Shown here: piece by piece, positions 18,840-28,450 of the stretch
How positions within the stretch are numbered: position 1 is the stretch's first letter
Layout: every line of letters begins with the position of its first letter
NCBI GenBank assembly: GCA_033557465.1
Contig: CM066043.1
Location: 108,986,278-109,050,277 of the forward strand
Length of the DNA stretch: 64,000 nucleotides
Origin: Ichthyophis bannanicus
Lineage: Eukaryota; Chordata; Amphibia; Gymnophiona; Ichthyophiidae
Reading direction: 5' to 3'
Made by a program: the position numbers and the translations under genes
The notes under the pieces: model-generated
Told to the model about the DNA's origin: nothing
What the model saw: only the letters and a program-made list of their open reading frames with translations
The model's database searches: none

Positions 18840-19137
18840 ACCTTCTTGCTTTTCCATCTTTTTTTGGAGGCTAGGCTTGGGAGTACTTAGAGGGCCTTCT
18901 TCAGTTGTTGCCCCTCATTTGTGGAATGCCCTGTCAGAGGTGGTGTGGCTGTGTCAGGATATTATGCATTTTTAAGAAAAGCTTGAGGATTTGGGTTTTA
19001 AATATTTTTTTGGCAGTTTGAATTTATTTTATTATAATTAGAATATATTTCTGTGTAAAATGTTATATTATGATAAGTTGATGTAGATTGCCTTGGACAA
19101 TAATTTTTGTTGAAAAGGTTATATAAATAATTAAAAC
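18840..19137 (+). mobile_element. L2-like LINE 3' tail fragment
   Basis: It encodes a weak 'APHLWNALSEVV' block near 18910-18950, the usual C-terminal feature of L2-type RTs, followed by a tail with 'gattgccttgga' and 'aaaaggttatataaataatt' near 19088-19130, as in L2 3' ends. It is short and degenerate, and the 5' boundary is uncertain. Confidence 0.5.
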
Positions 19138-19873
19138 CCCTGACTGCCCTTCAGAATCTGTTTCATAGATACTCATGTACTTGATCCTTTCTACGGTTTT
19201 AGTCTTGAGTTATCTTCACATCTGTTTCTGAATTTTAAGGACAACAGAAGAAAGCAGAAGATTTTTTATCGTCAGCTGCAAGTCATTCGTTTCTTGATGG
19301 AATTCCTGGAGCAGGCAGAGACAACCCCCTGGACAGAAGGTTCTGTACAAGTGGCAGGTGCGTAAAAATGGCTTAATCTGAGCTTCAGCTTTTGTAGCTT
19401 CTAGCCCATCTGGACTTTAACTCATTTTTCAATCACTCTCTTGAATAACCTAGCCATAATAGTTGCATTTGTTTGGTTGAGTGGCCCAAATTGTGATCTT
19501 TGGAAACTAGCACAAGTACATTCTTAAGCTAACTGATAAGTGTTTATGATGTGTGCTAGGTAGAAATCACTCTTTCAGTAGCATCCCAAACTCTCATCAG
19601 CTCAAAGAGCAGGAGCCAGGTATGATTACCCTATAAAACAGTTTAGTTATGTACTAGATCTCTGCTGAATACTGTCCTAAAAGTGGGGAGTCTAAAGGTA
19701 GAACTTTCTTCCAGTTCTGTGGAGCAGAGGTCCCCAAAGTGTGTGTGGGGGGGTGTAGTTTGAAGTGTGTGTTTTTAAGAATGGCAACTTCCATATCGTC
19801 CTGCTAGACAAGTTGCGACAAATGTGTGTGTTCCCCTACCAGCAGATCGGTAGAGACATATAAATACATCCTC
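19138..19873. other. Repeat-poor, host-like segment
   Basis: About 735 bases match none of the repeat families in this window. The segment holds the candidate exon at 19240-19357; the rest looks like intron. DIRS I-c begins at its right edge, so I-c probably inserted into host intronic DNA here. Confidence 0.45.
19240..19357 (+). CDS. Candidate internal exon of an unidentified host gene
   Basis: A 118-base segment is preceded by a T/C-biased tract ending 'ttctgaattttaag' (acceptor AG at 19238-19239) and followed by 'gtgcgt' (donor GT at 19358). In the frame starting at 19240 it is open throughout: DNRRKQKIFYRQLQVIRFL, then a Glu/Ala-rich stretch and TPWTEGSVQVA. The first part reads as an amphipathic helix. 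One other frame (starting at 19242) is also open. I do not recognise the protein. The acceptor lacks a strong pyrimidine run, so this could be a chance pairing of splice signals. Confidence 0.35.
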
Positions 19874-20276
19874 TTCTCAAGGAACAAGCAGGAAGTCCGT
19901 ACTGACATATGGATGAGTATTAACAGAGCCCCGCGGAAGCCTCGCCCCAGCTTTCAAAGAAAGCCTTTGGGAGATGCCACCACACATGCATGGTCCCCTT
20001 CCTGCCCAAAGGTGCCATCTTACGCTCCCTTTTTTCTGCGGAGCCCTACAGACGTCGTCTTCCCCCGAAAAAAGTTGATTTTCTAGTGTACCAAAGTGCA
20101 TTTCCTTCTCCAGTTAGCACCGGTCTCTTTCCCAATTCTGAGATCTATCGCCTCTGCTTCGAGTCTCGGAACCGTTTTTAGGGTGTTTCTCCCCCCCCCC
20201 CCCCGTGCAGTTTTGTGCCTTTTTCTGCCCGCTGGCTGCATCGAGGGTCTTCGACCTCGCAGGGTCCTTTTCGCCC
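19874..20276 (+). repeat. DIRS I-c left ITR and leader
   Basis: The left end reads 'tctcaaggaacaagcaggaag', followed by the family I ITR with 'cccagctttcaaagaaagcctttggga' near 19946 and 'ggtgccatcttacg' near 20010. The gtcggcgccgac palindrome is lost. The leader continues to 20276 with a poly-C tract near 20190-20205. Its right end is missing because I-d interrupts the copy at 25911. Confidence 0.82.
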
Positions 20277-22181
20277 CAATAGCCAGTGGATTCAAAAAGT
20301 GTGATCGGTGCATAAACATGTCCCTAACCGATACACACAACTGCTGCCTCTGGTGTCTAGGTGCTGACCATGATCCAGAGGTTTGCAGCCTGTGCAAAAA
20401 TATGTCTGCTAAAACCATCCAAAGTCGTTGGCAGAAGAACGATATCTTTCACAAGTCAGATTTCAGTCCTGGTGCCCCCGGTAACCTCACACTCAAAGGC
20501 CCCACATGGATCCTCCGAGTCGCTAAAGCCTCCACAGTGCCCGATCGGGTCCACAGACACTCCGACAAGGGTTCTCCAGACCATACTGGGAGAAGAAGAA
20601 ATCCTTGAGGACCTCATCCTGGGAATCAGGGACACATCGCAAGTCCCGTGCAAGGTCCCACAGTCCCCAGAGGGTATCTGAGGAACTGAAGTGGGAGCAG
20701 CTGGCAAAGGTGCCCAGAACAGATGCCGAGGACTCTGGTGATGGATCATGGACCCCGGAGGGAGGCCTGTCCCATCAGACTCCCCTCTCTTCACTGACAC
20801 CAGATCCGGTCACCCCGGGATCTGCGTCTAAGGCTGCAACTCCCGAGTGGGAAGCCAGGATGATGGCATTGGAACGCAGTGTTACTGCCTTCCTTGTCAT
20901 GCAGCAAGCATTGATGCCTGGCTCTGCTGATGCTTGCGCAGAGACCACAGGGACCCTCTAGGGCAAGGACTCCCTGGGCTTCGAGCCTATCCTCGGCGAG
21001 GCTCTCGATCCCATGCCCTGTCCTCGGGAGCAAGGTTCTCCCTGGCAAGCGCTAGTGGCTTCGGCCAAACAGCCATGGGTCACCGAAGACCCAATCCAAG
21101 CTCGACTCACCAGGAGCTGTCTGGTCTCGAGTCCTCGATGGACTACTTGGACTGGGAGTCGGAGGATGAGGCTTTGTCTGAGTCACATAAACACCGCGAT
21201 CTACCCTGGGATCCGGTGCCCTCCCAAGGATGCCTCATTCCTCTAGTTGTCCGGGACATGGTGAAGGCCTTGTTTCTCACTACGGAGTCAAAGGCGGACC
21301 CTCGCACAGAGGAACTTGAAATCCTCCAGTATGAGGCTCCACCTAAGGAGGCTCTGACGGTCTCCATCCCTGCCATCCTCTGGCGACGAGACCTGCAGAT
21401 GTGGGTGACACCGGTGTCGGTGCTGATAGTTAGCCGACGCCTGGACACCATGTAAGAGTCCAGCAGGGCCCCAACTTCTGGAAGGCGCAGCTTTCTCACA
21501 CCTTTATAGTGGTGGATTTGACCATGCGCCAGCAGAAAAGTCCAAAGACTTGCTCTTCCGTGCCCCTGGGCAGGGAGTCCTGTGCCCTTGATGCCCTCAG
21601 ATGCAAGGGCTACCAGGACTCAATGCTGATTTGCTGAATACAAGCATATCAGTTGTATATCAGCATGTATCTCCGAGACCTAGCAAAAGAACTTGCAGGT
21701 TTCTCGGTGGCTCTCAGTGGAGATCACCCCCAGTAATTCCAAACCCCCACGAAGTGTGTTTGGGAAGTGCTTACAGTACATGTCTCGAGCCACCTATGTC
21801 AACTCTGAGTCGAACGTGAGGGTGGCCGCTGTAGGCATCGGACCTCGAGCAGTGGGTACAGGAGAAATTCCTTGACATCCCCTGTCTCTGTGAAAACCTC
21901 TTCGGCAAACCGATGGAGGACAACACAGCCGAGATAGAGACAGAGTACGTTGCACAAACTCGGCTCTCCAGGAAGACCTTCACTCTTCTCAAGAAGAAAC
22001 TGTCATGAAAGAGCCTCCTTTTCACAGAAAAGGCCAGCCTTACCGGGGCTATCCCCAATACTAGACCTCCCAGACCCCGCAGCAGGGTCAACAGGGCAAA
22101 GAACTGGGCCAAAGCCAATGTAAGCCTAAGAGTTCTAAGCCCCAAACACTGGCTCCTGCCCAGACTGGGTTGGGATTTTGA
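20277..22181 (+). pseudogene. DIRS gag-like pseudogene, I-c
   Basis: The start ATG is changed to ATA in 'caatagccagtgg' at about 20278. Remains of the Cys module ('KKCDRCINMSLTDTHNCCLWCLGADHD', 'CSLCKNMS') lie at 20297-20410. Later come 'MMALERSVTAFLVMQQALM' near 20860-20915, 'EELEILQYEAPPKEALTVSIPAIL' near 21310-21380, 'YQLYISMYLRDLAKELAGFS' near 21650-21705 and a final 'QTGLGF' then TGA at 22179-22181, preceded by TTT. Many frameshifts and stops make it an old copy. Confidence 0.8.
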
Positions 22182-22454
22182 GTCCTTGAGCATAGCCTCT
22201 CCTCCTGGAGGGGAGCAGCTGCCAACAGGGGGGTGTCTGATCAACTTTGCCAATTAGTGGCCAGCTAATTCCTCCTTCCTCCTGGACAGGGCGGATCGCC
22301 TCAGGGTCCTGGCCACCAAGGTACAGCGCTATCACTTTGTCGGCATGGTCCATGCTCCGCCTACTAGACCACATGGCATCCAGTCTGTGTGGTTCCCAAC
22401 ATTCACCTCCACATACGGGCAGCTCAGTGGTGTCTCCGCTCGCAGTGAACACAA
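22182..22454 (+). pseudogene. DIRS I-c RT remnant with large internal deletion
   Basis: The first bases encode the RT linker ('ESLSIASPPGGEQLPTGGCLINFAN'), but after about 22260 the sequence jumps to the RT C-terminal part ('LLDHMASSLCGSQHSPPHTGSSVVSPLA' region near 22350-22450, equal to 'LLGHMASTVHVTPNARLNM' in I-b). The whole RT catalytic core, including YLDD, has been deleted. The MITE follows directly. Confidence 0.75.
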
Positions 22455-22462
22455 GCCACAGG

Positions 22463-22830
22463 CAATGTTCCCTCTAATTTTCTATAGGCTGTGTGCGCAT
22501 AAAATATCAGCTGTGCAGCTTTTGAAGGAAGGTTAAATTTTTGTGCGCCACATAACGACACTCGGAGTTATATACTTTAAAATTTGACTACACGTCAGAA
22601 TACAGTATGTACACCACATTGATTTTAATCAAATTAAATGAAAATAGATGATTACTAAATGAAGCGGAAATTTTCTAGTAATTACAATCACAACTTTTAA
22701 ATTTTAAGACGTCTTTGTTTTCTATCAGAATCAGAACCGTAATTTTTGTGCGCTCTGTTGTAAAGTATGTACGCTTGCTCGGCGAAGTGTGTGTGTGCGC
22801 GCACACGTGCACAGCTTAGAGGGAACAGTG
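22463..22830. mobile_element. Non-autonomous hAT MITE, 368 bp
   Basis: Ends are caatgttccctctaa at 22463 and ttagagggaacagtg ending at 22830, inverted repeats of 15 bases with one mismatch (cactgttccctctaa when read from the right end). Perfect 8-bp target duplications GCCACAGG flank it at 22455-22462 and 22831-22838. An 8-bp duplication and CA(G)TGTTCCCTC-type ends identify a hAT-derived MITE. The body is AT-rich with GT/GC simple sequence near the right end and no ORF. Confidence 0.93.
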
Positions 22831-22838
22831 GCCACAGG

Positions 22839-23720
22839 CAAGCACCAGGACAGGGTCTCTGTGTCCCATCAACTAGAAGAATCACTAAACTGATGGCAGG
22901 ACATATAGCACCTGCAAGAGGCCTTGCCCTTCCAGTCTCCAAATCACCAGAGGGTCCTTATCACGGACGCGTCCCTACTGGGCTAAGGTGCCCACTGTGA
23001 GGAACTGCGCACGCAGGGTAACTGGTCCAGGGCGGAGAGCCAGCAGCAGATCAACCTGATGGAACTCAAGGCCATTTTTTCTGACAATCAAAGCCTTCCA
23101 CCACCGCCTGTGGAACCAGTCGGTGCTAGTCCAAACCGACAATCATGTTGCAATATTCTACTTGAACAAGCAGGGTGGGGGGGGGGGGGGGTACAGGGTC
23201 TCGGTGCCTCTGCCAGGAGACAGTAGCCCTCTACTCGTATGCGATCGGTCAGAGAATGCTCCTCAGGGTGGTCTACCTGCTGGGCCATAACAGTGCCCTA
23301 GCAGACAGGCTGAGCAGAGTCCTCCAGCTGCACAAATGGCGACTAGACCCTAGGGTGGTGCAGCAGCTAGTCAGACTCTGGTAACCCCAAGTCTGGACCT
23401 CTTCACCAGCCTGACCTATGCTCATCTTCCCCGCTTCTGCTGTCCCCAACCACATGCGTCCCGGATAGCAGTGGATGCCGCCTTCATCTTGTGGTCAGAG
23501 GGTCTTCTGTATGCTTTCCCTCCCACAACACTAATTGCCCGGACCCTCTTCAAGGTCCTGAGAGACAAGACTGCCATGATCCTGGTGGTCCCATGATAGC
23601 CCAGGCAGACTTGGTTTCCCCTGTTCCGCCTCTTGATGGAGCTCCCAGCCCCTCTGGGGAAGCCCTGGTGCTACTGACCCAGGAGGAGGGCTCCCTCCTT
23701 CACCCCATCCTGGGGTCCCT
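22839..23720 (+). pseudogene. DIRS I-c RNase H and methylase-like remnant
   Basis: Order is kept: decayed 'TDASLLG.GAHCEELRTQG' near 22963-23020, 'INLMELKAI' near 23052-23080, 'VLVQTDNHVAIFYLNKQGG' near 23127-23180 (with a poly-G expansion at 23175-23190), 'VYLLGHNSALADRLSRVLQLHKWRLDP' near 23270-23350 and 'ARTLFKVLRDKTAMILVV' near 23535-23600. Frameshifts and stops are scattered through it. Confidence 0.8.
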
Positions 23721-24217
23721 GTTGCTAACAGCATGGCTGCTGAATGGGGTAGCCTTAGCACCCTTCAGCCTTCTAAGGGAGGTAGAGGAAGTCGTCCTGG
23801 CCTTTCGTAAAAACGCCATGAGACGCGCCTACGCCTTCAAGTGCCGTAAATTCTCAGTTTGGTGTGTGGAGCAATGGGTCGACCAGTTCTCTTGCCAGAT
23901 GCACACAGTGCTGCTGTACTTGCTTCACCTTTCGCAAACCAGATTCAAGCTCATCTTTGTCAGAGTGCACCTTGAGTAAGTTCTCGGGCTACCATCATTC
24001 CATAGAGAGCAAACCTCTCTCTGCGCAGACCCTCATTACCTGATTTATGTGGGGCCTTCTGCTCTCTAAGTCTCCTATCTGCCCTCCCCTGGCCGAATGG
24101 GACATCAGCCTGGTTCTGACACTGCTCACCAAGCCATTCTTTGAACCTCTGGCTACCTGCCATTTGTGTTAACTCTCCTGGAAGGTCGTCTTCCTGGTGG
24201 TACTCACCTTCGCCTGC
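23721..24217 (+). pseudogene. DIRS I-c tyrosine recombinase, N-terminal part
   Basis: 'AWLLNGVALAPFSLLREVEEVVLAF' is followed by 'MRRAYAFKCRKFSVWC' near 23819-23870 and 'VLLYLLHLSQTRFKL' near 23910-23955. The gene decays by frameshift near 23975 and runs to the box I region 'LTFACRV' near 24205-24223, where a 1.5 kb element splits it. It resumes at 25732. Confidence 0.8.
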
Positions 24218-24223
24218 AGAGTG

Positions 24224-25731
24224 TGATAAGGAAGCTTATCATAGCTCAGGAAGGAGCTATAGAAAAGGTGAAGTGACTCTGAACAAGCAACCTGTCAGTT
24301 CTGGTAGAAATAAGAAAACAGAATTTTCCCATAAAAGACTACCAGTCCCAGAATGCACCAGGTTTCCAACAGCCATTGGAGGAGCTGAAGTGGGGAAACG
24401 TGTGTTCAATCAGGAGCACTCATGAGGGTTATGAGGTAATCCCTAAGCACTCATCTCAAAGGGCAGGGCCTGATTCAGCACAGCTGCGCTGTGTTAGGGG
24501 GGAGCACTCATCTAGGCAGAATAAGAGTAGAGTTTGTTCTACAGATGACCATCTTCATGATCACCTTGGATATCCAGAGAATTGTCCTCAGTATCCTGAG
24601 AATCAGCTTGAGTTTGATCATCAGTTTCATCTGAAGGATCATCAGAAGCAGAAGCCAAACCGGATGGACAGAGAGGGAAAGACACCCTTTGGAAGAAGGA
24701 AGAGAAGCCTTTGAGAGGTCTAGAAGAGTCCAAAGCAGTACGTATACTGGGAGGTATTCCAAGGGCCAGCATACACCATTGGACTGGGAAAAGCCAGAGG
24801 AATGGTGCTGCAGAGCTAGGAATCACCAGAGGCTACCTGTGAGGGAGACGGCTGCACGTGGAAGGGACCCTAAGACCTGTGCCAGAAGGTATGTGAAGAG
24901 AGATCCAGTGTCCAGGGATCTGGATTGGAAGGCTGGACATAAGAACTGGACTACATACTGGCCAGGCTATATAGAGAGGAACTCTAGCAGCAATGGAAGC
25001 TCAGGTATGAACACTGATCTATGCCCTAGCTATAACCTTGAAAGACAGCAGGGAAACAAGTATTCTCCTGAAAATGCTCCATTGAGAGATTCATCTGTGC
25101 CAATCCATGATATTGAACCCATGCTTGTTGAACAAGGGGGAATAATAGCAGATGAGGATCCTGTTTATATGGACTACTCTCTATCTAAACTCCGTTGGTA
25201 ACTTTCTGTTATAAAGTACAGCAACCATCACAAAGAAATACAAATTTGTTCTTTAATCTACTCAGAAAAGCTCCTGAAGCAGGATTTGACCCACACAGTA
25301 GAAAGCAAGCCAGCTAAAGGGGTTTCAGCTGGATAACTGCTAGCAATTAAGCCGTACCTAATTGCTTGTGAGCTAGGAAGAGAATCACTTCTGAACCTAT
25401 GTGGGAAGTAATCAGAAGTTAATCTGAAAAGAACAGTTTGTTTCTTGCTTTGTGGCTTTTCATTTGTTGTTTTCCTGATTTTGACTTTGTTTTTCCAAGT
25501 TAACACTGAAAGCAAGTTACCTGATTTTATGTGCTACCAAGCATATCTGTGTTGGGAGAAATAACCCCATAAATAAATATCTTATTGGCTTTACCCAAGA
25601 GCACAACTAAATTATTGTCAGCAGCTGTGTCTGGTGTGAATGAACTACATTGCCCACAATACCTTGCAAATCATATAGAAATATGCACTTGTCAAGAGTG
25701 TGAAGATTCTCACCCAGGCAGCCGTCTGACA
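24224..25731. mobile_element. Unknown 1.5 kb insertion with TG...CA ends
   Basis: The YR of I-c is split exactly here. The insert begins TGATAAGG and ends CTGACA; flanks are AGAGTG (24218-24223) and AGAGTC (25732-25737). TG...CA ends, a short near-duplication and AATAAA-like 'aataaataaata' near 25573 suggest a solo LTR of a retrotransposon, but no LTR partner is present. An alternative right end at 25694 gives a perfect AGAGTG repeat but leaves 37 bases unexplained. A 170-codon ORF (24689-25201) has no homology I recognise. ZNF143-like 'actaccagtcccagaatgcac' lies at 24341-24361. Confidence 0.5.
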
Positions 25732-25911
25732 AGAGTCGGCGAGCTTCAGGCCTTGGTGGCTGAGCCATCTTACACCAGGTTCTAGAAAAATAAGGTCATG
25801 CTTCACACCCACCCTAAATTTCTTCCGAAGTTGGTATCTGTCTTCCACCTCAACCCAGAGGTGGTGCTTTCCACCTTTCCATGGCCCCATGCAGACAAGG
25901 CAGCAGCCATT
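25732..25911 (+). pseudogene. DIRS I-c tyrosine recombinase, continuation, cut by I-d
   Basis: 'RVGELQALVAEPSYTRF' (box I arginine in RVGEL) is followed by an in-frame tag at 25784, then 'MLHTHPKFLPKLVSVFHLNPEVVLSTFPWPHADKAAAI'. The reading stops at 25911, where the left end of I-d starts. The box II and tyrosine parts of I-c do not reappear in the window. Confidence 0.85.
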
Positions 25912-26124
25912 CTCTGGGAACAAGCAGGAAGTCGATCCTCACATATGGGTGATGTCGGCGCCAACGGAGTCTGCGCTGAGCAAATCCCCCAGCTTTCAAA
26001 GAAAATCTTTGGGATTGCTACCACACATGCGTGGTCCCCTTCCCGCTCAAGGGTGCCATCTTGCTCAGTCTTTTTTTTTTTTTTTTTTTTACGCAGAGCC
26101 CACCAGATGTCATCTTTTTTTTTT
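25912..26124 (+). repeat. DIRS I-d left ITR and start of leader
   Basis: The left end reads 'tctgggaacaagcaggaagtcgatcctcacatatggg', followed by the ITR with 'gatgtcggcgccaacgg' and 'ggtgccatcttgctc', a T-run at 26073-26093, and the leader as far as 'agatgtcatctttttttt', where I-e is inserted. The leader continues at 31858 with 'cccccggaaaaagttgatt'. I-d itself lies inside the YR of I-c. Confidence 0.85.
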
Positions 26125-26285
26125 CTCCAGGACCAAGCAGGAAATCAGTCCTCACATATGGGTGTCATCGGCGCCGATAAAGCCCCAGCGGAGCATTTCC
26201 CCAGCTTTCTATGAAAGCCTTTGGGAATGCAGGCATGCATGCGCGGTTCCCTTCCCGCTTAAAGGTGCCATCTTACCTCAGTCTC
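26125..26285 (+). repeat. I-e left inverted terminal repeat
   Basis: It is complementary to about 31660-31828. It contains the palindromic 'catcggcgccgat' (26167-26179), 'gcatgcatgcgc' near 26231 (an NRF1-like site decayed by one or two bases) and 'ggtgccatcttacctc' near 26265. The leader runs on to 26535. Confidence 0.88.
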
Positions 26286-26535
26286 TTTTTTTCCGAGAAG
26301 CCCACCGGATGTGTGTCCTGTCATCCCGGATAAAAGTTGATTTTTTTTCGGCGATACTCGCTATTTTTTTCTCCCGGTTCGACGCCGGTTCCCCTCCCGC
26401 CAGGTTCGGTACACCGGTATCGAACCCGATTCTTCTTTTTCGGTTTTTACCCTTCGTGGTTGGCGTTCGCGCCCTTTTTTCATTTTTCCCTGGAAGGCCA
26501 GTCCTTTGACCTCGCGTGGACTCTTTTTTTCCCTG

Positions 26536-28450
26536 ATGGCTTCCAGCGGTTTCAAGAAGTGTGATCGGTGTAAGAAATGTCTCACCGACACACGTGACTG
26601 CTGCCTTCGGTGCCTCGGTCCTGATCACAACCCTCCGTCGTGTGGACCATGTGGGAAGATGTCTTCCAAGGCACTTCGCAGTCGCCAGCAGCAGAAAGAA
26701 AGGCTTTTCTCGGACTCGGCCTCCGGCCGGGCCCAGACCTCGTCTGAGGCCTCGACATCTCGGGACTCGGATCCCGAGCGCCGTTGAAGCTCCTCGAACA
26801 GGGGGTCCCCCAACCGGGAACGCAAGAGGAAGAAGCGGCTCGCGAGGGCGTCGTCGGAGGAGGTCCCTGGCTCCTCGAGGGCCAGGTCTAAGACCCCCGA
26901 CCGTCGCCCGTGGACCAAGAGAAGCCTGCCAAAGTAATTTGCATGGAGCCGGAGTCTGCTGGTCACATAAGCCCCGTAGTCCTCGAGGACTCTCCTCCCA
27001 GAGAGCAGACGTCGGGCCCGGCACCACCGGGGCCCGAGTCGGTGGCTGCTGCGTCTCCCGAGCTGAGTCTCAGGATGACAGCCTTGGAGAGCAGATTGTC
27101 TGCCTTCATGGAGCAGCAGCGGGCACTGATGGCCAGCCTGTCTGGCGCATTTACCCCGACCACTGGGATATCGACTTCGAAGTCGACCCTGAAGACCGAG
27201 ACGATACTTGAGTCCATCATGGCTCGAAGTCGACCTTGGTCACGGTCTCCCTCGACCTCCCGCTCGGGACCGAGGGCATCAACGTCGGTGCCTCCGGCAT
27301 TGGGGCGGGTGCTCCAGGGCCCCGCGGGGTCAGACCCTGACTCCTCGTCGGACGAGTCCGCCTGGGAGACGGAGGATGAGGAGTCCCCCGATACGTTCAA
27401 GACTTGGTGCGTCCCGTCGGACTCACTGCAGTCTGAGCCCCGGAGTAGATCCCCTCCGGAGGATACTCTGTTCTCGGAGTTCGTCCGGGATATGGCCACT
27501 GTCTTGGCTATTCCGGCGGACCCCGAGGAGGAGCCTCGAGCTGAAGAGCTCGAAGCACTGCAGTATGACTCTCCTCCGAAGGAGGCCTTTACTGTCCTGG
27601 TTCCTCCGATGCTGGAACGGCTCCTCTTCCGGATGTGGGAGGCACTGGCCTCGGCGCCTGTTTTAAGCAAGCGAGTCGACTCGATCTATCGACTCAGGAA
27701 GAGCCCTGGCTTTCAGAAGGCACAGCTACCACACCATTCCATGGTTGTGGAATCGGCCATGCATCGTCTGAAGAGCCAGAAGATGCACTCCGTGGTGCCC
27801 CTCGACAGGGAGGCCCGGAACCTCGAAGGCATCTGTAGAAAGTGCTTCCAGGGCTCGATGCTTGCTTGCCGTGTCCAGTCTTACCAGCTGTACATGGGCA
27901 TGTACTTGCGGGACCTGGGCAAGGAGTTGGCCGGGTTCTCTGCTGGACTCTCCGGGGATCCCTTGCAGAGATTCAAGTCCTTGTCCTCGGGGATTCGGGA
28001 CTGCTCGAAGTTCATGTCCCGTGCCGCCTACGATGGCTTCGAGGCTTCGGTCAGAGTTGCGGCAGCCGGCATCGCGGCTCGACGCCAGGCATGGCTGCAG
28101 TCATCGGACCTCGAGCCATGGGTTCAGGACAAGTTGGTCGATGTCCCTTGCCGAGGTGAAAACCTTTTTGCAAGCCCATGACCGAGAAGGCCGCCCAGCT
28201 CGAAACAGAGCACCTTACACGGACAAGGCTGTCTAGGAAGACCTCTGCCCCTTCTCATAAGAAGAAGGGCTCGGGTAAAAAGCCCTTTTACCCGAGGAAG
28301 GGCACTGCCTACAAACAGTACCCTCAATATCAGGCTGCCCAAGCTGCACCCCAGGGTCAGCAAGCCAAGGGGCAGGGTAATGGGCCCCGTAGGCAGAGGA
28401 CCCCCAAGCCTCCGGCCCCTGCTCCCACTCAGCAGGGTGGGGGTTTTTGA
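26536..28450 (+). pseudogene. DIRS gag-like pseudogene, I-e
   Basis: The ATG at 26536 starts MASSGFKKCDRCKKC; the Cys module keeps 'CLRC' and 'CGPC', but the usual TDTH is TDTR and a few residues are missing. A TGA at 26785-26787 and a frame change before 26910 break it. From 26910 to 28181 the body is open (424 codons): 'LEALQYDSPPKEAF', 'LERLLFRMWE', 'LPHHSMVVESAMHRLKSQKMHS', 'LYMGMYLRDLGKELAGFS'. One base is missing in 'cctttttgcaagccc' near 28170, shifting to the frame that ends in a Lys/Gln-rich tail and 'QQGGGF' TGA at 28448-28450. The stop context is TTT TGA C, as in I-b. Confidence 0.88.

Noticed and set aside
19242..19383. Alternative open frame across the candidate exon
   Set aside because: It stays open but gives a Ser/Gly-rich peptide that runs past the donor into intron and ends there; the frame starting at 19240 has the more protein-like composition. 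Neither is proven.
24689..25201. 170-codon ORF in the unknown insertion
   Set aside because: Kept as part of the mobile element entry, not as a gene: no recognisable domain, no second copy and no codon-level evidence.
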